Assembly (NCBI GenBank): GCA_963711035.1
Contig: CAVQCN010000003.1
Span: 729,868-793,867 of the forward strand
Origin: WHTK01 sp963711035
Lineage (GTDB): Bacteria; Chloroflexota; Dehalococcoidia; DSTF01; WHTK01
Direction of reading: 5' to 3'
Length of the DNA stretch: 64,000 bases
Part shown: piece by piece, positions 15,820 through 24,392 of the stretch
Layout: each line of letters begins with the position of its first letter
Position numbering within the stretch: position 1 is the first letter of the stretch
The notes under the pieces: generated by a model
Database searches by the model: none
Told to the model about the DNA's origin: nothing
The model's input: the letters and a program-made list of their open reading frames with translations, nothing else
Made by a program: the position numbers and the translations under genes

Positions 15820-17295
15820 ACTTCGACTACTTCCTCGGGTTTGCGCCAGCGCAGGATGGGATGACGGGCAGCCATCGCCTCATCGAGACGGCGCACGGGC
15901 GTGAGGTGCGGCGCCGACTTCACGAGCTCCGGCTCCTCCTCCGCCTCGCGCGCGATCGCCAGCATCGCGTTGCAGAAGGCGTCGATCGCCTCCTTCGATT
16001 CGCTCTCCGTGGGCTCGATCAGCATCGCCTCCTCGACGATCAGCGGGAAATAGACGGTCGGCGCGTAGAATCCGTAGTCGAGCAGGCGCTTGGCGATGTG
16101 CAGCGTGCGCACCTCGTTGTCATGCGCCTGATGCCGTCCGCTGATCAGCGCCTCGTGTAGGCAGTGGCGGTCGAACGGCACGTCGTAGGCGTCTCGGAGG
16201 CGCGACAGCAGGTAGTTCGCGTTGATCACTGCCGCCTCGCTCGCCTCGCGCAGGCCGTCGGAGCCCAGCGTGCGGATGTAGGCGTAGGCGCGCACCGCTA
16301 CGCCAAAGTTGCCGTAGGAGCCGGACAGCGGCCCGATGCTGCGCGACGGTTCGCTCAGGCCGAAGCTGCCGTCCTCGTCGCGCGTGACGACGGGACCGGG
16401 CAGGAAGTCTTCCAGGCCTCTGCGCACCGCGACGGGGCCCGATCCCGGACCGCCGCCACCGTGCGGCGTGCTGAAGGTCTTGTGCAGGTTGAAATGCATT
16501 ATGTCAATCCCAAGCGCGGCCGGCTGTGCCCTACCCACCAGCGCGTTGAGATTGGCGCCGTCCATGTACAGCAGTGCACCGCTCTCGTGCACCAGGCGCG
16601 CGATCTCCTCGATCTGCGGCTCGAACAGACCCAGCGTGCTCGGCAGCGTCAGCATGAACGCCGCGACGTCCGGTCCCAGGCGCGAGGCCAGCTCCATCAC
16701 GTCGACGTTGCCGTCCGCGTCCGAAGGCACCTCGGTGACCGTGTAGCCCGCCATCGCGGCGGTGGCCGGATTGGTGCCATGCGCCGAGTCCGGCACGATG
16801 ACTCGTTTACGCTGCTCCACCTCCCCACGCGACTCGTGGTAGGCGCGCGTCATCAGGATGCCCGTGAGCTCGCCCTGCGCCCCGGCGGCCGGCGTCAGGC
16901 TAACCGCATCGAGGCCGACGATGGCGGCGAGGAACCCCTGCAGCTCGTAGAGGAGACGCAGGGCGCCCTGGGAATCGGCAATGTCGCTGAGCGGGATGCA
17001 GATCGGCGAAACCAGCAAGGCGCGCGATCGCCTCGTGCACCTTCGGGTTGTACTTCATGGTGCAGGAGCCGAGGGGGAAGAACGTCGTGTCGATGGCGTA
17101 GTTGAGCTGCGACAGGCGCGTGAAGTGGCGCACGACGTCGAGCTGCGAGTGCTCCGGTAGGCCGAGGGAGTCGCGCAGCATTGACGCGTCGGGCAGCGCG
17201 GCCGCGGGCACGTCCGACGCCGGCAGGTCAGTGCCAACCCGGCCGGCACGCGACGTTTCGAAGAGCAGCGGCGGCGTGGGATCGACAGTGCTCAA
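15816..17295 (-). CDS. gcvPB: Glycine dehydrogenase (decarboxylating) subunit 2, with one apparent frameshift
   Basis: The P-protein beta half of the glycine cleavage system, which decarboxylates glycine with PLP and passes aminomethyl to GcvH. The gene starts at TTG 17295, overlapping the gcvPA stop by 3 bases. The first frame gives LSQLNYAIDTTFFPLGSCTM followed by KYNPKVHEAIARLAGF, conserved in GcvPB. At 16993-16995 (GGG on the plus strand) the reading jumps by one base. Removing one G restores LHPLSDIADSQGALRLLYEL and then a normal protein to 15816, including the PLP-lysine motif NLHKTFSTPHGGGGPG. The full product would be about 492 residues. Both halves are otherwise intact, so a sequencing or assembly indel is likelier than decay. 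Confidence 0.85.
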
Positions 17296-18614
17296 TCGCC
17301 ACCTCCGCTGCGGGCCAGCGCGTCGACCAGTCGGTCGATCTCCTCCCGCGTGTTCGTTTCGGTGACGCAGACCAGCATGCGGTCGACGCCGTCCGAGGAA
17401 ACGTCGATGCCGCCGACGATGCCCTGCCGACGCAGCAGCCCGTTGAGCTCCCGGACCGCCAGCGGACAATCGACCGCAAACTCCTGGAAGAACGCCGCGT
17501 CAGGATAGGACAGACGCCAGCCCGGCAGCGCGTCGATGCGTTCGGCGGCGTAGTGCGCTCCGTCATAGCAGAGACGCGCGACTTGTCGCAGGCCGCTGGC
17601 GCCGAGGCAGGCGAGGTAAGCCGTGATCGCCAGTGCCAGCAGCTGCTCGCTGGTGCAGATGTTGGAGGAGGCGCGTTCGCGCCGGATGTGCTGCTCCCGC
17701 GCTTGCAGCGTCAGCACGAAGCCGCGCTTGCCGTCGACGTCCGTCGTCTGGCCGACGATGCGGCCGGGCGTCAGCCTCATCAGCTCGTGCTGCGTGGCGA
17801 AGAGGCCGATGTAGGGGCCGCCGTAGCTCAGAGGCAGGCCCAGTGACTGGCCTTCGCCGACGACGATGTCGGCACCGAGCTCGCCGGGCGGCCGGAACAG
17901 CGCCAGGCTCATCGGGTCGGCGCTGACGACGAGCTTGGCGCCGGCCTGTCTGCACATCGCCGATGGCCCTTCGTCCGTCAGCGTGATGCGGCCGTAGTAG
18001 TCGGGCGACTGCAGCGCCAGGCAGGCGTGCTCATCGGTGAGGCTGGCCACCTCTGAGGGGAAGCGATCGATGGCGATGCCCTGGGGCTGCGTGTACGTGC
18101 GTACGACCTCGACGTGGCGGGGGTTGATACCGTCCGACAGGGCGATACGGCCGCGGTCGGTGGCGCGGCAGGCCATGAGGCAGGCCTCCGCCAGAGCGCT
18201 GGCGCCGTCGTACATGCCCGCGTTGGCGACCTCCATGCCGTAGAGCTCGCAGACCATGGACTGAAACTCGAACGCCGCCTGCAACGTGCCCTGCGAGGCT
18301 TCCGCCTGGTACGGCGTATAAGACGTGAGAAACTCGCCGCGGCGCAGCACCTCGTCGACGACGGCGGGCGTGAAACGCCGGTAGATGCCGCCGCCGCGGA
18401 AGAAGGCTGTCTCTCCCGCGGTGTGGTTGAGCACAGCCAGCGATTGCATCTCGCGCGTCAGATCGAGCTCCGAGAGCGGCTGCGGCAGGTCGACGCCATC
18501 GACCAGCGCCCCGTTCGGTATGTCCCGGAACAGCTCGTCAACGCTCTGCACGCCGATCGCCGCCAGCATCTCCCGGCGGTCAGCGTCAGTCATGGGGATG
18601 TAGGCCCGCGTCAC
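17292..18614 (-). CDS. gcvPA: Glycine dehydrogenase (decarboxylating) subunit 1
   Basis: 440 residues, the normal GcvPA length. Recognisable blocks are the N-terminal YIPMTDADRREMLAAIGV, FRGGGIYRRFTPAVVDEVL, TSYTPYQAEASQGTLQAAFE with MYDGASALAEA, and later GEGQSLGLPLSYGGPYIG. With GcvPB it forms the split P-protein of the glycine cleavage system, found in many non-proteobacterial lineages. It overlaps gcvH by 4 bases upstream and gcvPB by 3-4 bases downstream, so T-H-PA-PB is a tightly packed operon. Confidence 0.95.
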   Translation of the reverse strand: MTRAYIPMTDADRREMLAAIGVQSVDELFRDIPNGALVDGVDLPQPLSELDLTREMQSLAVLNHTAGETAFFRGGGIYRRFTPAVVDEVLRRGEFLTSYTPYQAEASQGTLQAAFEFQSMVCELYGMEVANAGMYDGASALAEACLMACRATDRGRIALSDGINPRHVEVVRTYTQPQGIAIDRFPSEVASLTDEHACLALQSPDYYGRITLTDEGPSAMCRQAGAKLVVSADPMSLALFRPPGELGADIVVGEGQSLGLPLSYGGPYIGLFATQHELMRLTPGRIVGQTTDVDGKRGFVLTLQAREQHIRRERASSNICTSEQLLALAITAYLACLGASGLRQVARLCYDGAHYAAERIDALPGWRLSYPDAAFFQEFAVDCPLAVRELNGLLRRQGIVGGIDVSSDGVDRMLVCVTETNTREEIDRLVDALARSGGGD

Positions 18615-19021
18615 GCGTCGCCCCGTTCCTTGCCGACCAGCGCCGCGTAATCCTCCGGGCTGAGCAGCTTATCGAGCTCCGTAATGTCGCCCAGCCGGAT
18701 GAGGACCAGCCAGCCCTCGCCGTACGGGTCCTGGTTGACCAGCTCCGGCTTCGTCTCCAACTGCGTGTTGACCTCGACGATCTCGCCGGAGGCCGGCGAG
18801 AAGAGCTCCGACGCCACCTTCACCGACTCGATCTCGCCGAATTTCGCCATGAAGCTGACCGACGCGTTCGGCTTCGGCAGGTCGACGTAGACGACGTCGC
18901 CGAGCTCGCTCTGGGCGTAATCGGTGATGCCGACGCGGGCCGTGCCGCCCTCCAGCATCAGCCACTCATGCTCGGTCGAATAGAGCAGGTTCTGGGGTAT
19001 TGAGTTGCCACCGCTTACCAA
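18611..19021 (-). CDS. gcvH: Glycine cleavage system H protein
   Basis: 136 residues. The lipoyl domain includes STEHEWLMLEGGTARVGITD, YAQSELGDVVYVDLP, and GEIESVKVASELFSPASGE, where Lys68 in ESVKVA is the lipoylation site. It carries the aminomethyl group between GcvP and GcvT and the dihydrolipoyl group to lipoamide dehydrogenase. The start is TTG at 19021 with AGGAG nine bases upstream. It lies 15 bases after gcvT. No lipoyl synthase or ligase gene is in this window. Confidence 0.95.
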   Translation of the reverse strand: MVSGGNSIPQNLLYSTEHEWLMLEGGTARVGITDYAQSELGDVVYVDLPKPNASVSFMAKFGEIESVKVASELFSPASGEIVEVNTQLETKPELVNQDPYGEGWLVLIRLGDITELDKLLSPEDYAALVGKERGDA

Positions 19022-19036
19022 TGTCGCACTCCTGAG

Positions 19037-20146
19037 CTAGAACACTGCCGGTTTACCGGCCTTCACGAAGGGGCGCCGCACCACGTGGCAGCCGAGCTGG
19101 CGGCCGCGGACGTCAACCGTCAGTGGCGTGCCGGGCTCGGCCTGCTGCAGCGGCAGATACCCCATAGCGATGCTCTTCTCCAGCACCGGCGAGTAGCCGC
19201 CGCTGGTCACGACGCCGATCTCCCGGCCGTCACAGAGAATGGCGCAGCCGGCGCGCACGACGCCCGGCGCGTCGACGAGTATGCAGCTGAGGCGACGACG
19301 GGTCGCGGCGCGCGACTCGATCAACGTCTGCCGGCCGCGGAACTCGTGATCGAGGCTGACGGCCCAGCCGAAGCCCGCCTCCCACGGCGTCGTCTTCTCG
19401 TCGATGTCGTGGCCGTGCAGCGCCAACGCCGCCTCCAGTCGCAGCGAATCGCGCGCCGCCAGTCCGCAAGGCGTGCAGCCGGCCGCGACGAGGGCATCCC
19501 AGAGCCATCCGCCCGCCGAAGCGCTCGTCATGACCTCGAAGCCGTCTTCGCCGGTGTAGCCGGTGCGCGTGAGGAAGAACTCCCGTCCCACATGGGTGAC
19601 TTCCGCGCAGCGGTGCCTAGCGACATCGCCGGCGCCGTCGATCAGGCGCACGACCAGCTCGACGGCCTCCGGTCCCTGCACCGCCAGCAGGACGGTATCC
19701 TCGTCGCGCAGGTCGATCATGCCGACGTCACGGCGCATGCCGACGGCCTCGATAGCGCCGCGCACGCTGACGGCGTTGGCAGCGTTGCAGATGACGAGAT
19801 ATTCCTCGTCGGTCAAGCGATACGTGATGAGGTCGTCGACGATTCCGCCACTCTCGTTGCATATGAAGCTATAAGCGCTGGCGCCGACGTCCAGCGCGCG
19901 CGGATCGCGCGTGAACAGCGAGGCGAGGACCGCGCCCGCATCCTCGCCGTTCAGCCTCAGGCGTCCCATGTGGGAGATGTCGAAGACGCCGGCATGACGG
20001 CGCACCGCCATGTGCTCCTCGACGGCGCCGCGGTACCACAGCGGCATTTGCCAGCCCGCGAATTCGCCGAAGCGCGCGCCCAGCGCTTCGTGACGCGACT
20101 TCAGGGCAAGCTCACGCAGTGGCTCCCGCGGGGAATCAGCGGCCAT
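19037..20146 (-). CDS. gcvT: Aminomethyltransferase GcvT
   Basis: About 369 residues from ATG 20146; the frame is open further, but the usual GcvT start (PLRELALKSRHEALGARF) fits this codon. Motifs include GEFAGWQMPLWYRGAVEEH, VFDISHMGRLRLNGED and RTGYTGEDGFEV, and a C-terminal GCV_T_C barrel with GVVTSGGYSPVLEKSIAMGY. It uses tetrahydrofolate to release ammonia from the H-protein aminomethyl arm, giving methylene-THF, which the folD product in this window (53218-54117) could oxidise. No clear ribosome-binding site precedes the ATG, so the message may be leaderless or coupled to the small upstream gene. Confidence 0.92.
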   Translation of the reverse strand: MAADSPREPLRELALKSRHEALGARFGEFAGWQMPLWYRGAVEEHMAVRRHAGVFDISHMGRLRLNGEDAGAVLASLFTRDPRALDVGASAYSFICNESGGIVDDLITYRLTDEEYLVICNAANAVSVRGAIEAVGMRRDVGMIDLRDEDTVLLAVQGPEAVELVVRLIDGAGDVARHRCAEVTHVGREFFLTRTGYTGEDGFEVMTSASAGGWLWDALVAAGCTPCGLAARDSLRLEAALALHGHDIDEKTTPWEAGFGWAVSLDHEFRGRQTLIESRAATRRRLSCILVDAPGVVRAGCAILCDGREIGVVTSGGYSPVLEKSIAMGYLPLQQAEPGTPLTVDVRGRQLGCHVVRRPFVKAGKPAVF

Positions 20147-20223
20147 ATATTGAGCGTAGCACCGGGGCACGCCCAATCAACCGGCAAACGGCCCTAGATC
20201 GATCGGCTGCAGAGGCGAATAGG

Positions 20224-20445
20224 TCAGGCTGGATCGACGGCGTCGGCGGCGATGTCGCCGACGTGGCCGGGCAGATCCGGCAGGTGGCTGGGCTCGACGG
20301 ACTCGGCGACCGGCGTGTCGTGCTGGATCACGTGGGTGAGGGTGCTGGGCAGCACCTGGCCGCTGACCATGAAGCTGACGGCCCACGCGGCGAAGAGCAC
20401 GTCGAGACAGATGCCCCAACCCTGGCGGCGGACGAGCCTGGCCAC
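20224..20445 (-). CDS. Small membrane protein upstream of the gcv operon
   Basis: 73 residues from GTG 20445, chosen because GAGGGGAG lies eight bases upstream; an ATG at 20463 is the alternative. A basic N-terminus (ARLVRRQGWG) is followed by one predicted membrane segment (ICLDVLFAAWAVSFMVSGQV) and an acidic, His-containing tail. It matches no family I know. It lies 77 bases upstream of gcvT on the same strand and may be co-transcribed. Confidence 0.5.
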   Translation of the reverse strand: MARLVRRQGWGICLDVLFAAWAVSFMVSGQVLPSTLTHVIQHDTPVAESVEPSHLPDLPGHVGDIAADAVDPA

Positions 20446-20508
20446 TGACCGTGCTCCCCTCATCTAGCGGCCATTCTACGCAACGTGCGATGACATTGCG
20501 AGGGGCAG

Positions 20509-21852
20509 TTACGAGCCGCCCGCCGTTGCCGCCGTCTCAGGCTCTTCGGCCTCGCCTTCAGGCGCCGCGGGCTCGCCCGCGCCGTCCTCTCTGGTCGCCT
20601 CGTGATGGAGCGAGATGCGGTACTGGTAGAGCTGCTTCAGTCGCGCCGCCACGATCGCTGCCACGCCAACCGCGGCGACGCCGCCGCTCACCACAGCAAA
20701 CGTCGTCGTCGTCACGGCTGCGACGAAGCCTGACTCCACGTCGCCGAGCTGGTTGGAGGACGAGATGAAGACCTGGCTCACTGCCGTGACGCGGCCACGC
20801 AGCTCGTCTGGCGTTGCCAGCTGGATGATCGCCTGGCGCATGACAACGCTCATCTGGTCGACCGCGCCGATGCTGAGGTAGAGCCCGACAGAGAGCAGGT
20901 AAATGCGCGAGAAGCCGAACGCGATCGTGAGCAGGCCGAACAAGACGACGGCCCACAGCAGCGTGCGGCCCGCTCTGATCACGGGCGGGCGCACAACCAG
21001 CACACCGGCCATACAGAAGGCGCCGAGCTCGTACGAAGCCTGCAGCACACCGTAGCCGCTGGAGCCGACGTGCAGGATGTCCGTGGCATAGATCGGCAGC
21101 ATGGCGCGGGCCCCGCCGAAGATGACGGCGAAGAGGTCGAGCGACATGGCGCCAATAAGCACCTGGCGCTGCCGGACGAAGCGAATGCCCTCCCGGATTG
21201 CGGCAATGCTGACGGTGCGCTTCTGCGCCGGCGGCTGGTGGTGGTAACGCAGCGTGGAGATGACGCTCAGCGATGCGATCAGGAAGCCGGCGTAAACGAA
21301 GTAGGCGGTACCCGTACCCACCAGGGCAATGATGGCGCCTGCGACGGCCGGACCCGTTACTGCGCCCAGGCTGCGCGCCGTCGTCGCGACCGTCACAGCC
21401 TGCGGGAACGTCTCGCGGCGCACGATGGCCGGCAGAAGCGCCGAGTTCGCCGGGCTCTCGAAGGATTGCGCCATGCCGGCGACGAAGGCGAGGCCGTAGA
21501 TCAGCGGCAAGCCGATCCAGCCGCCAGCCGTCGCCAGGCCGAGGATGACGCCGCAGACCATCGGCACGGTCTGGGCGATCATGATGATCGTGCGGCGGTT
21601 GTAAACGTCGGCCGCGGCGCCGCCAACCAGGGCGAGGCCCAGCGCTGGGAAGAAGCGCGCCAGGCCGAGGAAACCGAGGTTGAGGGCGGAGTCGGAGAGC
21701 TCCCAGACCTGCCAGGCAAAGACCGCCTGCAGCATCGTCGAAGCCACCACGCTGAGCACGCGGCTCGAGAGGTAGATATCGAAGCTCAGCTGCCGGAACG
21801 GAGAGAAGGGATCGTGCTTGGCCTGGACGGCCTCGGGTTGGTCGCTGCTCAC
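20509..21852 (-). CDS. MFS exporter, EntS/MFS_3-like
   Basis: About 447 residues with 12 predicted membrane helices. GTG 21852 is taken as the start because GGAG lies upstream; the frame is open to 21879. The N-terminal part reads DIYLSSRVLSVVASTMLQ and AVFAWQVWELSDSALNLGF, then GGAAADVYNRRTIIMIAQ, the loop 2-3 motif of the MFS_3 (enterobactin exporter) branch. The second half has TPDELRGRVTAVSQVFISSS. It likely exports a small molecule. The substrate is unknown. The tail after the last helix is rich in Glu, Ala and Gly. Confidence 0.8.
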   Translation of the reverse strand: MSSDQPEAVQAKHDPFSPFRQLSFDIYLSSRVLSVVASTMLQAVFAWQVWELSDSALNLGFLGLARFFPALGLALVGGAAADVYNRRTIIMIAQTVPMVCGVILGLATAGGWIGLPLIYGLAFVAGMAQSFESPANSALLPAIVRRETFPQAVTVATTARSLGAVTGPAVAGAIIALVGTGTAYFVYAGFLIASLSVISTLRYHHQPPAQKRTVSIAAIREGIRFVRQRQVLIGAMSLDLFAVIFGGARAMLPIYATDILHVGSSGYGVLQASYELGAFCMAGVLVVRPPVIRAGRTLLWAVVLFGLLTIAFGFSRIYLLSVGLYLSIGAVDQMSVVMRQAIIQLATPDELRGRVTAVSQVFISSSNQLGDVESGFVAAVTTTTFAVVSGGVAAVGVAAIVAARLKQLYQYRISLHHEATREDGAGEPAAPEGEAEEPETAATAGGS

Positions 21853-21968
21853 CCGGCGGCTCCAGAACCCGTCCGCCAAACGAAGGGCGCCACCGCGCCA
21901 AACCGCCGAGACGATCTATGCATAAAGTGAGCGCAATTCTAGCAGAAAACCTCACGCATGCGTGAAGC

Positions 21969-22433
21969 TTACTGCGCGAAGAGCAGGTCCATGTTCTGGT
22001 GCTCGATGCCGACCTCATAGTGGCGGCCGCCGCGGCTCACATAGCCCAGCTTTTCGTAGAAGCCGAGGGCGTGCGCCTGCGCCGAGAGCGTCGCGCCGCG
22101 GTAGCCCTGCTCGCGGGCCAGGTCGTGCAGCGCCGACATCACCGCCCGCCCGGCGCCCCGCCCGCGATACGACGCCAGCACGGCGACTCTGCCGATGTGC
22201 GGCAGCTCCTCGCCCTCGACGGTCTGCAGCAGGCGTCCCGTACCCACCGGCTGCCCTTCGTAGCGCACGAGGACGTGACGGGCGCCGGTCAGGTACCCCG
22301 GATCGACGTCGTGGCGGTCGATCTCCTCGCTCTCGGGGATACCCTGCTCGACGATGAAGACGGCGCGACGCACGGTCAACGCCTCGGCCATCTCGGCGGC
22401 GCTCGTGACGCGGACGACCTCGAATTCGCTCAT
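21969..22433 (-). CDS. GNAT-family N-acetyltransferase
   Basis: 154 residues with a standard GNAT fold. Key parts are ALTVRRAVFIVEQGIPESEE, typical of the ElaA/YjcF-type branch, HVLVRYEGQPVGTGRLLQT, and the acetyl-CoA loop VAVLASYRGRGAGRAVMSAL (Q/RxxGxG/A). The C-terminal YRGATLSAQAHALGFYEKLGY is the usual last block. It transfers an acetyl group to an unknown amine substrate. It is immediately upstream of ssrA but divergent from it. Confidence 0.85.
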   Translation of the reverse strand: MSEFEVVRVTSAAEMAEALTVRRAVFIVEQGIPESEEIDRHDVDPGYLTGARHVLVRYEGQPVGTGRLLQTVEGEELPHIGRVAVLASYRGRGAGRAVMSALHDLAREQGYRGATLSAQAHALGFYEKLGYVSRGGRHYEVGIEHQNMDLLFAQ

Positions 22434-22480
22434 CGACGCCAGTCTAGCGCCTCGTGAAACCGGCGGATGGACTCACGAAT

Positions 22481-22489
22481 TGGTATACT
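22481..22489 (+). promoter_or_regulatory. ssrA: Extended -10 promoter of ssrA
   Basis: TGGTATACT contains a TGN extension and the -10 hexamer TATACT, five of six to consensus, ending 12 bases before the mature tmRNA 5' end. No good -35 hexamer is evident, as is common for extended -10 promoters. Confidence 0.5.
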
Positions 22490-22500
22490 TACCTATGCAA

Positions 22501-22852
22501 GGGGACGACAGGTTTCGACAGGGAACGGCGGACCTGGATTGCAAGCCGAGGAGCCATACCTCGTTAATCCGTGGCGAACAACTAACTGGCGAATCACAAC
22601 TCGCCCTCGCTGCCTAACTAGCAGTGAGCGTTGACCCTCATCTCGCCCCGATGGGTGGGGAGTCAGCGACGCAATGTCGGGGTGCTGCGACGCCAACTCC
22701 GGTAGGCGACGCTTAAGACCACCGGAAGTGCTGGACGAGAGCCTGCTGGCGCGGCGCTCGGCCAAGCGAGATCAAAAGCCCAGACAAGCTTGTAGGAGAT
22801 CCTTGACGTTCTTCCTCTGGACGGGGAGTTCGATTCTCCCCCGTCTCCACCA
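22501..22852 (+). ncRNA. ssrA: tmRNA (transfer-messenger RNA)
   Basis: The 5' end GGGGACG pairs with CGTCTCC just before the encoded CCA at 22850-22852, giving a seven-pair acceptor stem. The 5' region has the conserved GACAGGTTTCGACAGGG block and the 3' end a T-arm with GAGTTCGATTCTC. Length is 352 bases, normal for one-piece tmRNA. It rescues stalled ribosomes together with SmpB (encoded at 9384-9875). A serine-recombinase remnant on the opposite strand reads 81 bases into this gene. Confidence 0.95.
22573..22617 (+). other. ssrA: tmRNA proteolysis tag reading frame
   Basis: Within the tmRNA the frame ending ...GCCCTCGCTGCC-TAA encodes GEQLTGESQLALAA if the resume codon is GGC at 22573. 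The ALAA end is the normal degron recognised by ClpXP-type proteases. The Gly-Glu beginning resembles the tag of Dehalococcoides. The exact resume codon is inferred. Confidence 0.7.
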
Positions 22853-23430
22853 ACTCCAAACTTGGAGTCGTTCTTCGTCTTCATCCGTCAGGATGTAGAC
22901 CGCGGAGCGGCTCTTCTTGATCGCACACTGAATCAGACCCCCGAATGCCGGCGTAGGCGTGATAGCCCCGATCAGCTTCAAGTCCATGTCCACGTAGACT
23001 CGCTCTACCAGCGGACTGATGAGCTTACGACGTTCCTTGAGCGTAGCCTCCTTCCATAGGATTTCGATGTTCTGAAACAACTCCGCGGCGTCCTCGAACG
23101 ATGGCGGCACCACGGCGCTTGCTTCTTTGAGTTGGGTGTCGAGGTCGGCCAGGCGCACTTTGTATGCTCGGTCGGTGAATGCGCCGTCCGCGTAGGCCAC
23201 ACCAAGCCGGCGACGTTTCTCCTCCAGTTCAGCGACGCTCGGACCGTCGAGCCCTGGCAGGCAAGCTGAGCCATCCCGTCACGCCAGGCTTCGGGCAGCT
23301 CAATTGAGCTGATCACGGCGCCTATCTGATCGTCGAAAACGCTGGCGACACTCGATCGACCGTTGGTCAGGCAGATATTCGCGTGCCGCTCGCGGTACAT
23401 GGCCCCTGCGCACTGCTTCTCGCATAAGAA
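22772..23430 (-). pseudogene. Truncated, frameshifted serine recombinase at the ssrA 3' end
   Basis: The C-terminal half of a large serine recombinase is visible in two frames. Upstream, CAGAMYRERHANICLTNGRS resembles the zinc-ribbon region, then DDQIGAVISSIELPEAWRDG. After a frameshift near 23240-23260 it continues as SVAELEEKRRRLGVAYADGA, TDRAYKVRLADLDTQLKEA and KERRKLISPLVERVYVDMDL, the coiled-coil and terminal parts. The catalytic N-terminal resolvase domain is absent and stops precede 23430. The last residues (WWRRGRIELPVQRKNVKDLL) are the reverse complement of the tmRNA 3' end, the classic sign of a recombinase gene abutting its attachment site. It marks the left edge of an accessory island. 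Confidence 0.8.
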
Positions 23431-23762
23431 TCAATCGCCTCACTTCCAGGAGCGGAACAAATATTCTCCTGCGCACGGGCGGTGTCAAGTCACTGGCAGG
23501 TTCGCCTCATGGACCAGTAGGCTATCTGGCTGGCGAGAAGCAGCCACGGGGCGTTGAGGCGTTGAGATGTAACACGACGCCGTCATAGCGTCATGTTGGA
23601 GGCTGGTCTTCCACTAGATCCGCTATCCACCATGGCTGTCGATGACAGCCGTCCAGCATCGGAGTATTCTTTGGACGCTTAGTTGGACTGAAGGTTCGCA
23701 TGGTCCCATCTATGATTCGACCGCTCGCGTGAGTCTTCGTCTTTGTCGCTACAGGAGTCGGA
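23431..23762. other. Gene-poor spacer after the recombinase remnant
   Basis: I see no supportable gene in this 332-base stretch. It lies between the recombinase remnant and the MEDS gene; an AGGAG ribosome-binding site for the MEDS gene is at its right end. Confidence 0.5.
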
Positions 23763-24392
23763 ATGACTGAGAGCGACCGACCATCGAATGACCCAATCGT
23801 CTTCGCCGGAGGCGTATTGGAGCCCTACCGGCACATTTGTGCCTTTGTTGACAGTCGTGAAGAGCAACATCGCATTCTCGACCCCTTCGTGAGCGATGGT
23901 CTGGCGCACGGCGAAAGGGCGTTGTATCTGGTTGACTCTGATGAAAGAGCGCCCCTAGTACGCCACCTCGGACGCCTGGGTTTTGATATGCCGACGCTCC
24001 TATCAGAACGGCGATGCGATGTGCGGACCTGGGCTGAGACATACCTTCGCGGGGGTTATTTCGATCAGGAGGCAATGCTAGAGCTCCTCGACGACTTGCT
24101 GGTCTCCTCCCTATCGCCGCGTATTCGAATGGTCGCTGACATGGGCTGGGTACTGCAGCAGCCGGATGTCCAAAACCTCCTTATTGAATTTGAAGCTCGT
24201 GCGAACTTCGTCCATGCCAACCACGGACACGTCGTGATCTGCGTCTACGACTCAGCGAAGTTCGGCGGCGACTTGATCATCGATATGCTGCGCACGCACC
24301 CCATGGTGCTGCTCGGTGGAGTGCTCCAGATGAATCCCTTCTTTGTGCCACCGGCAGAATTCTTGGAAGAACTACACTCGCGTGACCGATGA
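23763..24392 (+). CDS. MEDS-domain (DcmR-like) sensor protein
   Basis: 209 residues. The pattern HICAFVDSREEQHRILDPFV, GLAHGERALYLVDSDER, and LLSERRCDVRTWAETYLRGG followed by FDQEAMLELLDDLL is that of the MEDS domain first named from methanogen and methylotroph regulators such as DcmR, which has a P-loop-free RecA/KaiC-like fold and may sense small hydrocarbon derivatives. There is no DNA-binding domain. An AGGAG site precedes the ATG. The next gene, a LuxR-type regulator, overlaps by 11 bases, so sensor and regulator are probably translated together and may form one signalling pair. Codon use is less GC-rich than left of ssrA. Confidence 0.8.
   Translation: MTESDRPSNDPIVFAGGVLEPYRHICAFVDSREEQHRILDPFVSDGLAHGERALYLVDSDERAPLVRHLGRLGFDMPTLLSERRCDVRTWAETYLRGGYFDQEAMLELLDDLLVSSLSPRIRMVADMGWVLQQPDVQNLLIEFEARANFVHANHGHVVICVYDSAKFGGDLIIDMLRTHPMVLLGGVLQMNPFFVPPAEFLEELHSRDR

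Noticed and set aside
20147..20223. Possible glycine riboswitch upstream of gcvT
   Set aside because: Only 77 bases separate gcvT from the upstream small gene and I found no paired GGA-type aptamer core or terminator; not supported.
20558..22018. A 486-codon minus-strand frame offset from the MFS exporter gene
   Set aside because: It is rich in Arg, Pro and Gly with no domain and lies within the clearly real MFS gene; it is a GC-driven shadow.
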